Below, piece by piece: positions 10,301 to 17,864 of a DNA stretch of 35,758 bases. The notes under the pieces were generated by a model, which did no database searches, was not told where the DNA came from, and saw nothing but the letters and a program-made list of their open reading frames with translations. How positions within the stretch are numbered: position 1 is the stretch's first letter; each line of letters starts with the position of its first letter. Origin of the DNA: a virus; the IMG/VR virus record IMGVR_UViG_3300045421_000573, positions 1-35,758 of that record; one strand, 5' to 3'. The position numbers and the translations under genes were made by a program.

Positions 10301-10510
10301 CATTCCGCTTTGACCAACTTTATAATTTTTAAAAGTATTGCCATTATTAAGATCTCTTGTGTACACATAGTGACGCGTACCGCTTACGCGATATTGCCCA
10401 TTTAATCTATCATCGTTAGCTGCATACATTTCAGTTTGAGAGGGGTCTGGCTCAATATCCCTATCGGTTTTTGTGTCAGACCATTTTTCTGGTTGATCGG
10501 GTACATTCTC
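7385..10510 (-). CDS. Peptidoglycan-binding structural protein, segment 3 of 3 (residues 883-1923), joined at CGGA 10511-10514
   Basis: This is the long C-terminal part of a 1923-aa protein built from three reading frames (13158-7385). A conventional call would begin at TTG 10525 inside the upstream frame; no ribosome site supports it. Residues about 950-1025 are a typical peptidoglycan-binding repeat (PG_binding_1 pattern): GMLPEYVAYIQITLREAKL, then YDKQTADAVLKFQQ and KDGIVDSETKSLF. Such domains anchor tail proteins to cell-wall glycan. The remainder is beta-rich, with Ser/Thr-rich strands and many Lys-Ser-Pro loops, consistent with a fibre or baseplate appendage. None of the roughly 25 CGG trinucleotides on its coding strand is in frame. 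It ends in TAA at 7385, followed 3 nt later by the next gene. Confidence 0.8.
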   Translation of the reverse strand, partial: ENVPDQPEKWSDTKTDRDIEPDPSQTEMYAANDDRLNGQYRVSGTRHYVYTRDLNNGNTFKNYKVGQSGMLPEYVAYIQITLREAKLVKSDLSDCPLTRVYDKQTADAVLKFQQVYKARVKDGIVDSETKSLFAREVWKKMLQTDNTRYQAVVNRIKAGNNKDCIKFIENAATTVEIWELKNTDLAFQKIGYTGNVLGDPISDIIYVAVPARYRSSSVKDVKIESINVSAGSFRGAPSYKGISIQEIRGYAFDINTQTANYSKSQLIKGKTDYFTVFHGTPVNKTLAESGVFSIKLKGSSLGGVFGKAEGYAIDKISFVISYKLKEGDATTKWVQEYTKEETGYVPTTVTKPATIKYRISGKVDNISPNKAEAIDLSGVKSVKFKTEPLSITYPTFSGDATIDLTTTKIDFSSKEYKPPFTPFSMSSSNSEPLYKDESITIDLTSSKTISINSNTLSVSNVLSKTKNPVNSSSVVVNTSNNKLFFETSSLNYENSNVIKSSLAQINNYWLLKTDGSLIQKTKNSISVLDGLLLLCQPSSDSDKIGKPYGINLQSFVSNNSSNTEFNIDYGAFVLQNEIPDNGGFLYGFYDKSKKEFIGKTLYYVDYISRGPENIYIGLMAVDADGNAGGPDFLGAKTFGTINPPTAPVNLACPIYNIKYIPSSKISLSSIPPNLSKLDQWPLYITSGSFVKEFYIDPKYGYTNWLQKYTAKKLKALYSTLDVSNILWSEILGQPYVDVFNEYPLFLSSRKIQLSQVPIASYVEPSANRLGILKQYFFIETRESISYPWELLSSSYIRNINCDTGIIDLKIDLPQDPDLIRVSYAVKSSGIPIKQVNGSPVPLNPFLNQNLVEPEKPLYIYIKPSKIEVLQPIAASSSNQNELVYVWNHVSEYVFNGVVHFTYDNSIFNPYDSVSYDPFALQIGLIHIIKNTPESGINMVDLRVRGGGLKSTYDKSVNLDSYGFLDIEKILKETKEAVSFWDVYPSSQQAYPKGGFIIIKLPKTVLDNFVDKEDVYSIIRKNITAGVVFKIQDMEGNDWITV

Positions 10511-10514
10511 TCCG
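10511..10514 (-). other. +1 recoding site 9: AAG CGGA GAG (1923-aa protein, residue 882)
   Basis: Zero frame: GGA AAG CGG AGA GAA, with TGA 11 codons after AGA. Shifted frame: GAG AAT GTA CCC GAT. It joins EGK-X-ENVPDQP just before the peptidoglycan-binding domain. Confidence 0.88.
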
Positions 10515-11291
10515 CTTTCCTTCAATTGGCTTTGGTGCTATTCTAAAAAAATCTTGTCTTTTCAAAACCGCATCATATATAGCGGTTATTTCCGCTGACC
10601 AATCAGCGCTGAATGAAGTCGAAGATTCAGTCGATTGAACGTATGAATTAAATATTGAAAACTTAAATGGATACGATTGGTAAATATTTCTAGATGAAAT
10701 TTTACTTGACAGACTATCTTTAGTCGCCAACGAACTCTTATAAACCCTTTGCTTAAGAACGTAGGCACCAAAACCACCAGGGATTTTAAACTCTGCGGAG
10801 GGCGCATTGGTATAGGCGTACAGCGGAGTGCGTATCGAATTTTGATCAACTTTATATATTGTATATGATGTTGGTATTTCCACCACATCTTGAACCGCAG
10901 AATTATTTTGAACAATTTTTGTTGAATTAGATATTACAACATCTGAATTTGTGACCTCAATATAAAACTCTATATTTGAAGTATCTATCTCCTGAAGCGT
11001 AATAGAGTACTGATCTGACAAATGGTCATAAACAGATTTTTTATAAAAATCTAATAACGATTCATTTGGCGGCGTTATACTTTTAGCATAATTTAATTTA
11101 CCATCTAAATCTTTTATTAAGTTATAAGAAAGTTTTTTCTCCTCTTCTAATAATACATTCTGATTGAGAACATAGGAATGAGCCCAATCGGAAACATGAT
11201 AATAGCAAGACGCTCTTAAATCTTTGATTTTTGCAGAAAAAATTCTTGATGTTAAAGAAATTAATACTGCATTATACAAAAGCTTAAACGG
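10511..11291 (-). CDS. Same 1923-aa structural protein, segment 2 of 3 (residues 623-882), between two CGGA sites
   Basis: The middle segment of the joined protein. Read in isolation it would need a TTG start at 11279 with no Shine-Dalgarno, which is suspicious. The frame is in fact open upstream through PFKLLYNAV right up to the CGGA site at 11292-11295, so no separate start is needed. It includes a charged helical stretch (LLEEEKKLSYNLIKDLDGK) followed by beta-type sequence with an Ig-like strand pattern (TSYTIYKVDQNS, then PLYAYTNAPSAEFKIPGG). It ends IAPKPIEGK-X-ENVPDQPEKW across the site at 10511-10514. In the unshifted frame the protein would end 12 codons later in Arg-rich sequence unlike its surroundings. 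No function is recognised for this part alone. Confidence 0.75.
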
Positions 11292-11295
11292 TCCG
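11292..11295 (-). other. +1 recoding site 8: GAG CGGA CCG (1923-aa protein, residue 622)
   Basis: Zero frame: GAG CGG ACC GTT TAA. Shifted frame: CCG TTT AAG CTT TTG. It joins AIE-X-PFKLLYN. The two ORFs only abut, without overlap, so they look like separate genes; the downstream one has no ATG and no ribosome site. Confidence 0.83.
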
Positions 11296-13158
11296 CTCTA
11301 TCGCCGAAGTTGTTACAAAGGGCTCCTGAATTGTGGATACTGCACCCGAGTTTGAATTAGCCGTATCAAATACTGCAGAAGGCTGATATATGTCATTGCA
11401 ATACCTTAGAAATGAACATGTTGTTGCCAAGATATTGCCCTTCACAAGAGCATCGGTTGTATTCACATAACCGAATCCCACAAAAAGGGGCTTACCTCTA
11501 GAGTTTTTTAAAACTATATTTGACTCAGAATAAGAACCAGTAAATTCTCTTACAGTTTTATAATTTGTTAAACCCAGATTTAATGATCCAATATTATTTC
11601 TACCAAATATTGAATAAAAAGTATAATTTGTAAAATGTTGGTGAGAAGTGTCTTCTTTGTGAGACTCGTCTACGGTTACTGTTTCGAATATTTCACCATT
11701 AATCGGCCACCCACCATTTTTCTTTTCATCCAAAAAAACATTTGAAGTATTGTAACTCCAACTATTAAGGGCATAAGTCTCTGAGGACATCGTTAGAGAT
11801 GGATCAATTGTTTCGGCGCCATTGGACTGAGACAAATCTAGAACAATTGTACCCTGAGTGTTTTCAACAAAATATTTTATTTTTTGTCCCTGCCCCACGG
11901 TTATTGCTGATGTCGGAGACCACGCCAATATATCAAAAGATGACAGCTGGTCATTTGAGATTTCGTCAATTGATACCAGCCAGTAATTAGCGCTGTTTGA
12001 ATTCCCAGAGCCAATTGGATTAACATAGGAATATCTTGATAGATTATATGGAGATTGTTGTAGTCTATAAAAAATATACGGATTCGCAGATCCATAATTT
12101 TCCAATCTGCCCATTTCAGCTTTTTGCGCTGACGTGCAAAGAACAGCACAGTTTACAACCTTTTGTTTTATATTTGATTCCAAATCTATTTCTTCTTGTT
12201 GATTAACAGAAGAAACATCCACTCTTCTCAAAACTTTTGCTATTAGTCTCCAATTAAAAGTCTCGTAAGTTCTGTTGTCTGCAATGGCTTTTTTCGGGAC
12301 TACTATTTCAAAACCGTCAGCGGAAGAATTATTATTCGTAATATTATTTTTAAATGTAATCGATTTTTGGGAAAATATTTTATTTTTTCTCATTGAATTA
12401 TCGACGGCAATAGATTCTTCAAAAATTTTATTGAAAATACTTACAGTATTTATATTTTCTTTATACTGTGGTACCACCGAAGATATCGACTCCGTAGAAG
12501 ATAGCGCTACTTTGTCGTAAACAAGCTGAAGATTTATTGGGTGTGGATCGGAAAAAAGTACAATTATTTTGTATGGACGATTTAATCTATCTTCATATAT
12601 TGGATGACGAACTTGGTCAAGTAATATTCTATATTTTTTTAGTCCAGTATTCTCATCTATATATTCTTGTTCATTTTGATCTAAAACTCTAATTGATTTT
12701 GTAATTTTATTTTCCTCTATAAAAGAATCTAAATCATCTATCAAAAAAGAATCTACAGGTAACATTGTATAGTATCTAGAAATGTAATATGAATGCACAA
12801 ACTTTCTGTTTCTAATTTCAGCTATTGTATATTTGTTATCTAATGTTGGCTGGCTTAAGAACAGATCAGATATACTAAAATCATCAGAGTCAAAGATTGT
12901 ATTTCCATTTTCATCCTCTAAGACACCAAGCTCATTGGCAAATGCTAATTTGCTTTTCGCATTGGCGGGGCTTGAATTAAGTTCTGTGGCATATGTGTTT
13001 TCTGGAATAAATCCAGACAAATCAGTAATCGACAAGTTATTTTTCGGACTAACGGGCTTTGAGGAAAACCATACTAAACCAGCAGACTGATCGTCTACGG
13101 GCAGGGCGTTCATCTTTTTAAAAGAGATACCCGAGTCTTCATCTAGCGGTTTAACCAT
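11292..13158 (-). CDS. Same 1923-aa structural protein, segment 1 of 3 (residues 1-622), ends at CGGA 11292-11295
   Basis: The N-terminal 621 residues plus the recoded residue. ATG 13158 follows AAAAAAGGATAAG, a good ribosome site overlapping the end of the preceding gene, 2 nt after its stop. The sequence is soluble and beta-rich with several Tyr/Arg-rich strands (YYISRYYTMLPVDSF, RPYKIIVLFSDPHP) and no signal peptide or membrane segment. In the standard reading it stops just 3 codons beyond CGG (GAG CGG ACC GTT TAA), so this break is easily missed: the ORF looks complete but is joined to the next frame by the same +1 rule. Supporting this, 5774 nt minus 2 is divisible by 3, giving 1923 aa. 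I do not recognise a family for this segment. Confidence 0.75.
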
Positions 13159-13160
13159 TT

Positions 13161-15977
13161 TTACTTATCCTTTTTTAAATTGCGGTATTCAGATACAAAG
13201 TAGGGAACCGAGCCCAGAAATCCCGCTTGATACTGTTCATATCTGGGAATGGGCAGCCATGTTGGGGGATTCCACCTGGGCGTAGCTCCAGATAATAGCA
13301 CCAACTGCTCATCATAGTAACTGGATATAAAGGTTGGAGTTGAGTATATGTCCAATGATTCTTCATCATTAAAATTAATTACATCTATTATTTTAAGACC
13401 AGATACATAATTTAGATCAATATTATCGTATGACTCATACCAATAGACTATATCCCCAGCTACTGGGGTGGCTTCAGATGAATATACATTTTTGAATTCT
13501 GACTCTGTAACCACATACCAATAACCTGGATTTGCCCTAGATTGAGATACTATTGGACCTATTGAAAATCTACCATTTGCGTCTGTAGAAACTATCCCAG
13601 AATATCCAGAAAAATTGGAAGAAGATGAATAATCCTGTATTTCTATAGCAGCATATGGTGTTCTGGCTTTTCTCCAATAAATTAACACGTTTTTTTCTGG
13701 AACGTTATTATTTGTTGCTATCCCATCTACGAAAACAGAAGAAACTTCGTCAGCTTTTACAGTTGAAGGATCCACAGCAGCAGAAATGGAGTAGCCCTGT
13801 TTGTAGGTAGAATGTATTGTGTAAAAATATTCCTTATTAAAAGATAAATTATCTGGCCCAGTTCCGATTACTTTTATTGACGCCTTAGTTATGCCCTGAA
13901 CTGGGGTAGCGGCGCCATAAACGGCCCTTACTATGGCATACCCATCCGCATTGGTTTGGGGATTAGCCGAAGTAAAAATAAGATCATTGCTCGTAAGCGT
14001 AAAGTTTTGGAAGGGCTTGGGGTTACCGTTGACGTCTAGGGATATTATGGATATGATTAAGAAATCTTTACTGTCGTCTATCAAATTATGCGGAGAAATT
14101 CTAACCTCAGCTGTCTCAAATGGATACTCTTTTGCCGAAGCAATCACATAACCCTTATCAAGTAGGGACGATGTTTCGCCAAGGGTTATTCCTATCGGCA
14201 AGCTTTGCTCGTACTGTGATGTTTCGTAAGTTACCTCATAAAAAATTGGAGTACTGGGGGTGGCATCAAAAACTATCCTGGAATAATGTAGTGGGCCAGA
14301 TATAATATTGTCTACGTAATAAGAATCTTTGACCCTATATGTAATTTCATAATTTCTATTAGAATTCAAAATGGGCGTAGAGCTATCGACCGAAAGAACA
14401 TTCGTATCTGATTCCAGATTTTCGAATAGCGTCTGTCCAGTAACGCCGTCCACAATTTCTGCATCGTAAACTCCAGAATACGATAGATAAAAAGAGTTAT
14501 CAAAAGATGGTTTAATATTTTCCCTGTTGTAAAATCCAAACTGCCTAGGCGTAGCAAAATTTTCAAACGCCGTTTCAATATAATTTATATAAGGAGTTGA
14601 TTCTCCCTGTCTAAACGCTCTGAGGCTTACTGGGGCTCCGGCCTGTGGGGCTGAAGATAGCGAGATTTCTTTTAGTTTACCGGTGAAAATTTCCTTTTTC
14701 GGCTTAGCATAGACGTAGTATTCATCCCTTTTTATGTGCAGCCAGCCAGTATTAATTCTGGTCTCCAGTTTGGCATCATACAGTCGACCTCTGGCTATAA
14801 AGTTCGTAAACACTGTAGTATTTCTACTTAAGTCATATGATTCTTTAATGGAATTTTGGGGATAGTTTATATTTTTAAAGGTATATAGATCGTTATTCGT
14901 AATAGAATTAATCTTATCATATTGCAATACATAAGTTTGATTTAAGAAAGGATTTATAATTTTTTGCTCTGACCATATTAGAACATCAACGTCTGCAGGA
15001 TCCACAATCGATATACTTTCAAAAAAGTATTGAAACTTAGAAGAACCCGAAATGCCAAAAGTCTCTCTTGTTATTTCTGGAACAATGATATTATCAGAGT
15101 TTTTACTTGGAATAAACTCACCATTTTGACTTCTATATCCCACATATCCGTACTCATCAATATATCCAGCAATGGGGGTAGAAGCTGCAGTAAATGGAAT
15201 CCAGTTAATTATTTTTCTTGGATAAATTTCTCCATCACACAACTTTATCGATATAGAATTAGGCGTTGAAGAACGTGGATAACAAATTTTTGAAAAATAC
15301 TGATTTGCGGTGGCTGAATCACCAACAATTTCAACTTGAATATTTGGCGATGCGGGGATATGCACATTGTAATTTATAAGCGGATCATATAATGTACCAC
15401 CGTAGCCAGACAACGAGGAGGAATCAATTGCATATCCAATACTATTTTTGTTTGTGGGTTTAACATTTTCAATATAAATATATCCAGGAGTTGCCCCGGG
15501 TGGATAAACGATATTATTTAATATTGAATCTTTATCTATTAAATATTTAATCGGAGGAGATGCTTCTAGGGCATTTAGTTTTATAGATCGATTCTGCTTT
15601 GGTGTCTTTTTTAATTTTGTCACCAAAGACCAAAGTTTTGAGACCGCTTCAATAGTTATATTGGGATTTAAATTTGGAGTAGCTGATATCGAAGGCATTG
15701 ACGAGTTATATTCTAAAATTTTTGATGGTTTATTGGAAAATCTAATTTTGAAAGAATCATAAGTGGGTGGAGTGGCGTACTGTGAACCATTCCATAACCC
15801 AAGCTTAACAACAAGATCCAGTAGATGGTTGATATCAATATTGGATACTGAAACCCTATTAATAGTGTTGGTGTATGGTTTTAGTGTTGTTTTTTCTCTT
15901 ATTTGTAAATCACTTGAAGTAAATCCTTCTGTATTAAATATATTATAAGACGTCCATTCGTCTATGGTTTTATTTGT
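13161..15977 (-). CDS. Wedge/fibre protein with Ig-like domains, segment 4 of 4 (residues 626-1563)
   Basis: The C-terminal 938 residues of a 1563-aa protein (17855-13161). A standard call would start at ATG 16025 with MRRVLFIRKITKLQSG, a sequence that merely overlaps the upstream frame; the real reading enters at TNKTIDEW after CGGA 15978-15981. Two bacterial Ig-like (Big_1/invasin-type) domains are visible: about residues 1260-1350 (SIISLDVNGNPKPFQNFTL, then TNADGYAIVRA) and about 1355-1440 (STVKADEVSSVFVDG, then VSTDANGRFSIGP). Such domains are common in phage fibres and bind surface carbohydrates weakly. Ala/Ser-Thr-Pro tripeptides recur throughout. It ends NLKKDK at TAA 13161; the end of this gene also provides the ribosome site for the next gene. 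Role inferred as an outer baseplate or fibre-connector protein. Confidence 0.75.
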   Translation of the reverse strand, partial: TNKTIDEWTSYNIFNTEGFTSSDLQIREKTTLKPYTNTINRVSVSNIDINHLLDLVVKLGLWNGSQYATPPTYDSFKIRFSNKPSKILEYNSSMPSISATPNLNPNITIEAVSKLWSLVTKLKKTPKQNRSIKLNALEASPPIKYLIDKDSILNNIVYPPGATPGYIYIENVKPTNKNSIGYAIDSSSLSGYGGTLYDPLINYNVHIPASPNIQVEIVGDSATANQYFSKICYPRSSTPNSISIKLCDGEIYPRKIINWIPFTAASTPIAGYIDEYGYVGYRSQNGEFIPSKNSDNIIVPEITRETFGISGSSKFQYFFESISIVDPADVDVLIWSEQKIINPFLNQTYVLQYDKINSITNNDLYTFKNINYPQNSIKESYDLSRNTTVFTNFIARGRLYDAKLETRINTGWLHIKRDEYYVYAKPKKEIFTGKLKEISLSSAPQAGAPVSLRAFRQGESTPYINYIETAFENFATPRQFGFYNRENIKPSFDNSFYLSYSGVYDAEIVDGVTGQTLFENLESDTNVLSVDSSTPILNSNRNYEITYRVKDSYYVDNIISGPLHYSRIVFDATPSTPIFYEVTYETSQYEQSLPIGITLGETSSLLDKGYVIASAKEYPFETAEVRISPHNLIDDSKDFLIISIISLDVNGNPKPFQNFTLTSNDLIFTSANPQTNADGYAIVRAVYGAATPVQGITKASIKVIGTGPDNLSFNKEYFYTIHSTYKQGYSISAAVDPSTVKADEVSSVFVDGIATNNNVPEKNVLIYWRKARTPYAAIEIQDYSSSSNFSGYSGIVSTDANGRFSIGPIVSQSRANPGYWYVVTESEFKNVYSSEATPVAGDIVYWYESYDNIDLNYVSGLKIIDVINFNDEESLDIYSTPTFISSYYDEQLVLLSGATPRWNPPTWLPIPRYEQYQAGFLGSVPYFVSEYRNLKKDK

Positions 15978-15981
15978 TCCG
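15978..15981 (-). other. +1 recoding site 7: GAG CGGA ACA (wedge/fibre, residue 625)
   Basis: Zero frame: GCA GAG CGG AAC AAA TAA. Shifted frame: ACA AAT AAA ACC ATA. It joins TAE-X-TNKTIDEW. Third of three sites in one gene. Confidence 0.9.
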
Positions 15982-17361
15982 CTCTGCAGTTTTGTTATTT
16001 TTCGGATAAATAACACGCGGCGCATAAAAAATTGTTGGCGTTGCGTATACGCCGTGCGGTGTTGCGTGAAATTCCAAAGTATAGTTTACCGTAGCTGAAG
16101 GATTATCGTATTCCTTAATTGAATAATCCGAATAGTACTCAAATTGAGTATCAACAGAAAAATAACCAGGAGTGGAGCCCGTTGATTTTTTGCCCTTAGC
16201 TACTAAATAGGTTTCAAAATAACTCGGCGTTGCATTAGTCTGCCTTATCGATAGGGTAAGATCATCTTGATCCCCAACTCCAGGCTGATAGTATGGAATT
16301 TCTACATTTGAATCAAAATAACGAGCGGATAATCTTTCCACACCATCTTTGTTTAGTCCAGCGTAATCCCAAATTGCATCATCAAACCTAAAATATCCCC
16401 AATTGTTTGGATATTTTATATTTAATTCTTCTACTAATTTTAGGAATTTTTCTGTTGAATTTCTGTCAGCGGTAAAATATGGAGTAGAACTAATTATATC
16501 GGAGATTTCTAATATTTCCGGAGTAGCTCCCACATAGCTAGAATTTGGTTTAACATTAAACGCTTTCCAGAGATTTAATTCTCTTCTAAGAGTCTTTTTA
16601 AATGACTCTATGTCAACGCCTATGGGATTTTTAAAGGCGTCTAATATTCTCTGTTTAAAAGAAATGTTATCTTCAAGATACAAACGGGAAACACCAACTC
16701 TTAAACCGATTTCATCAAACCAATTAAATCTTTGAAGAGGTATTTGATTTAATTTTGTTGATCTTAAATTTTCGTTTTTGACAACTAGGTTGGGATAATA
16801 TCGTAGTGTGAGTATTTCTCTATTTATTGGATTGTGATAAAAAACATAATCCGTTATTTTAGAATTTAAGAAATCGGATATGTTATCCACTCTTGATAGC
16901 TCAATGTCGTTACCAAGTATCTTATGGAAAACTGTATCAACATTAGTGGACGAATATAGCCAGGATATTTGATTTTCATCTGCTCTTTCAATAAAAGAAT
17001 TTATTTTTAGCAAATCTAATTCTCTATCAAAATTATCAAGATGCTGGCCGACAACAGCGTTTAGGAATTTACCTGCGTTTGTTTCTGGAACATATAAATC
17101 CGGTGTTGCCTGATCCAAAGAATCTTTATATAATGACATCCAGGATGGAAATTTTTTAAGTATATTCTTAGCTGCTCGAGAAAGAACTGGAGTGATCGGA
17201 TCGGCGATGGCCACTTCAACCAAAAGGATAAAGGATAATACATCGAGATCTGTTAATTCCGTGTCTATTTTAACTTCAAATTTTGCGTATCGTTTAGTAT
17301 TTTTCGCTAACAGGATAGATGCAATGGCGCTAGATTCTACTGTGGCAGAAAGAAAATAGGG
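15978..17361 (-). CDS. Same 1563-aa wedge/fibre protein, segment 3 of 4 (residues 165-625)
   Basis: This segment runs from the codon after CGGA 17362-17365 to CGGA 15978-15981. A conventional start at TTG 17223 (VEVAIADPITPVLSRAAK) cuts off about 46 open codons that connect to the upstream site (PYFLSATVESSAIASILL onward), so that start is not real. The N-terminal helical block (NILKKFPSWMSLYKDSLDQ, then GKFLNAVVGQHLDNFDRELDLLK) resembles the head of proteins that attach fibres to the wedge, which in simpler phages follow gpJ as gpI. That parallel rests on gene order, not on a detected family. It ends ...KNNKTAE-X-TNKTIDEW across the site. Read without the shift, the frame stops 2 codons later. 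Confidence 0.75.
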
Positions 17362-17365
17362 TCCG
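17362..17365 (-). other. +1 recoding site 6: GGT CGGA CCC (wedge/fibre, residue 164)
   Basis: Zero frame: ATA GGT CGG ACC CTA, with TAG ten codons after CGG's successor. Shifted frame: CCC TAT TTT CTT TCT. It joins NIG-X-PYFLSA. Second of three sites in one gene. Confidence 0.9.
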
Positions 17366-17626
17366 ACCTATATTATCGGATTCATAAATATTTAAAGTAT
17401 AAGTTATGTTTTCAATGCTATTAAGAGAAGACGAAAATGCTCCCTTAAACGTTCTAATGTCTATTCTAGAGGAGGTATCAACAAATCTTGGCGTTTTAGA
17501 AAAAAATAAATCCGCCGTAAAAATTGGTGTTGAGGTTGTTTCGGGATCAAAAACAAGGTTTTCCCCCTGAAGAGAATCTGAACTAAATACATAATATTCC
17601 CCTATATTGGGATCGTTTACAATTTC
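17362..17626 (-). CDS. Same 1563-aa wedge/fibre protein, segment 2 of 4 (residues 77-164)
   Basis: An 88-codon stretch, open in a third frame, between two CGGA sites; it has no start codon of its own and would look like an intergenic gap of about 360 nt to a gene finder. My translation reads EIVNDPNIGEYYVFSSDSL, continues through FTADLFFSKTPRFVDTSSR and TFKGAFSSSLN, and ends NIYESDNIG-X-PYFLSATV. The composition matches its flanks (beta-rich, Ser/Thr/Asn-rich, an STP tripeptide). The two CGG trinucleotides at plus 17512 and 17515 are out of frame and are simply read through. This segment is strong evidence for the recoding rule because its coding character is clear and both ends are set by CGGA. 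Confidence 0.8.
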
Positions 17627-17630
17627 TCCG
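17627..17630 (-). other. +1 recoding site 5: TAT CGGA GAA (wedge/fibre, residue 76)
   Basis: Zero frame: GAC TAT CGG AGA AAT, with TAG 14 codons after CGG's successor AGA. Shifted frame: GAA ATT GTA AAC GAT. It joins TDY-X-EIVNDP. First of three sites in one gene. Confidence 0.9.
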
Positions 17631-17855
17631 ATAGTCAGTTACATATAATGCTCCACTTATGGTTGGGGTTGCGTCTGATATAATTTCTGTTCCAGTAAAT
17701 ATATAATCAGATAACGAGTTTAAACCTGTAGTTGACCTTGTATACGAATAGTTTGTATAGTACTTATTTGCATATAGGTCAATACCTGCAGTACTCCAGA
17801 TTTTCCCGTTTTTAGAAAAGTCTGAAGTAATAAGGCTAAGCAAATAGGTTTTCAT
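17627..17855 (-). CDS. Same 1563-aa wedge/fibre protein, segment 1 of 4 (residues 1-76), true start of the gene
   Basis: ATG 17855 is preceded by TAGGAGTGTTAA, a strong ribosome site overlapping the stop of the metallophosphoesterase gene (9 nt gap). The 75 residues (MKTYLLSLITSDFSKNG to ISGALYVTDY) are followed by CGGA at 17627-17630. In the unshifted frame the reading continues 14 more codons into a Cys/Arg-rich tail and stops at TAG. The N-terminal MKTYLLSLITSDF is only mildly hydrophobic and I do not regard it as a signal peptide. The total of 4695 nt from 17855 to 13161 minus three extra bases is divisible by 3, giving 1563 aa. Confidence 0.75.
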
Positions 17856-17864
17856 TTAACACTC

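Noticed and set aside
17224-17582. An apparent 360-nt non-coding gap between a 90-aa ORF and the following large ORF
   Set aside because: It is fully open in the frames predicted by two +1 steps at CGGA 17627-17630 and 17362-17365, with composition matching its flanks.
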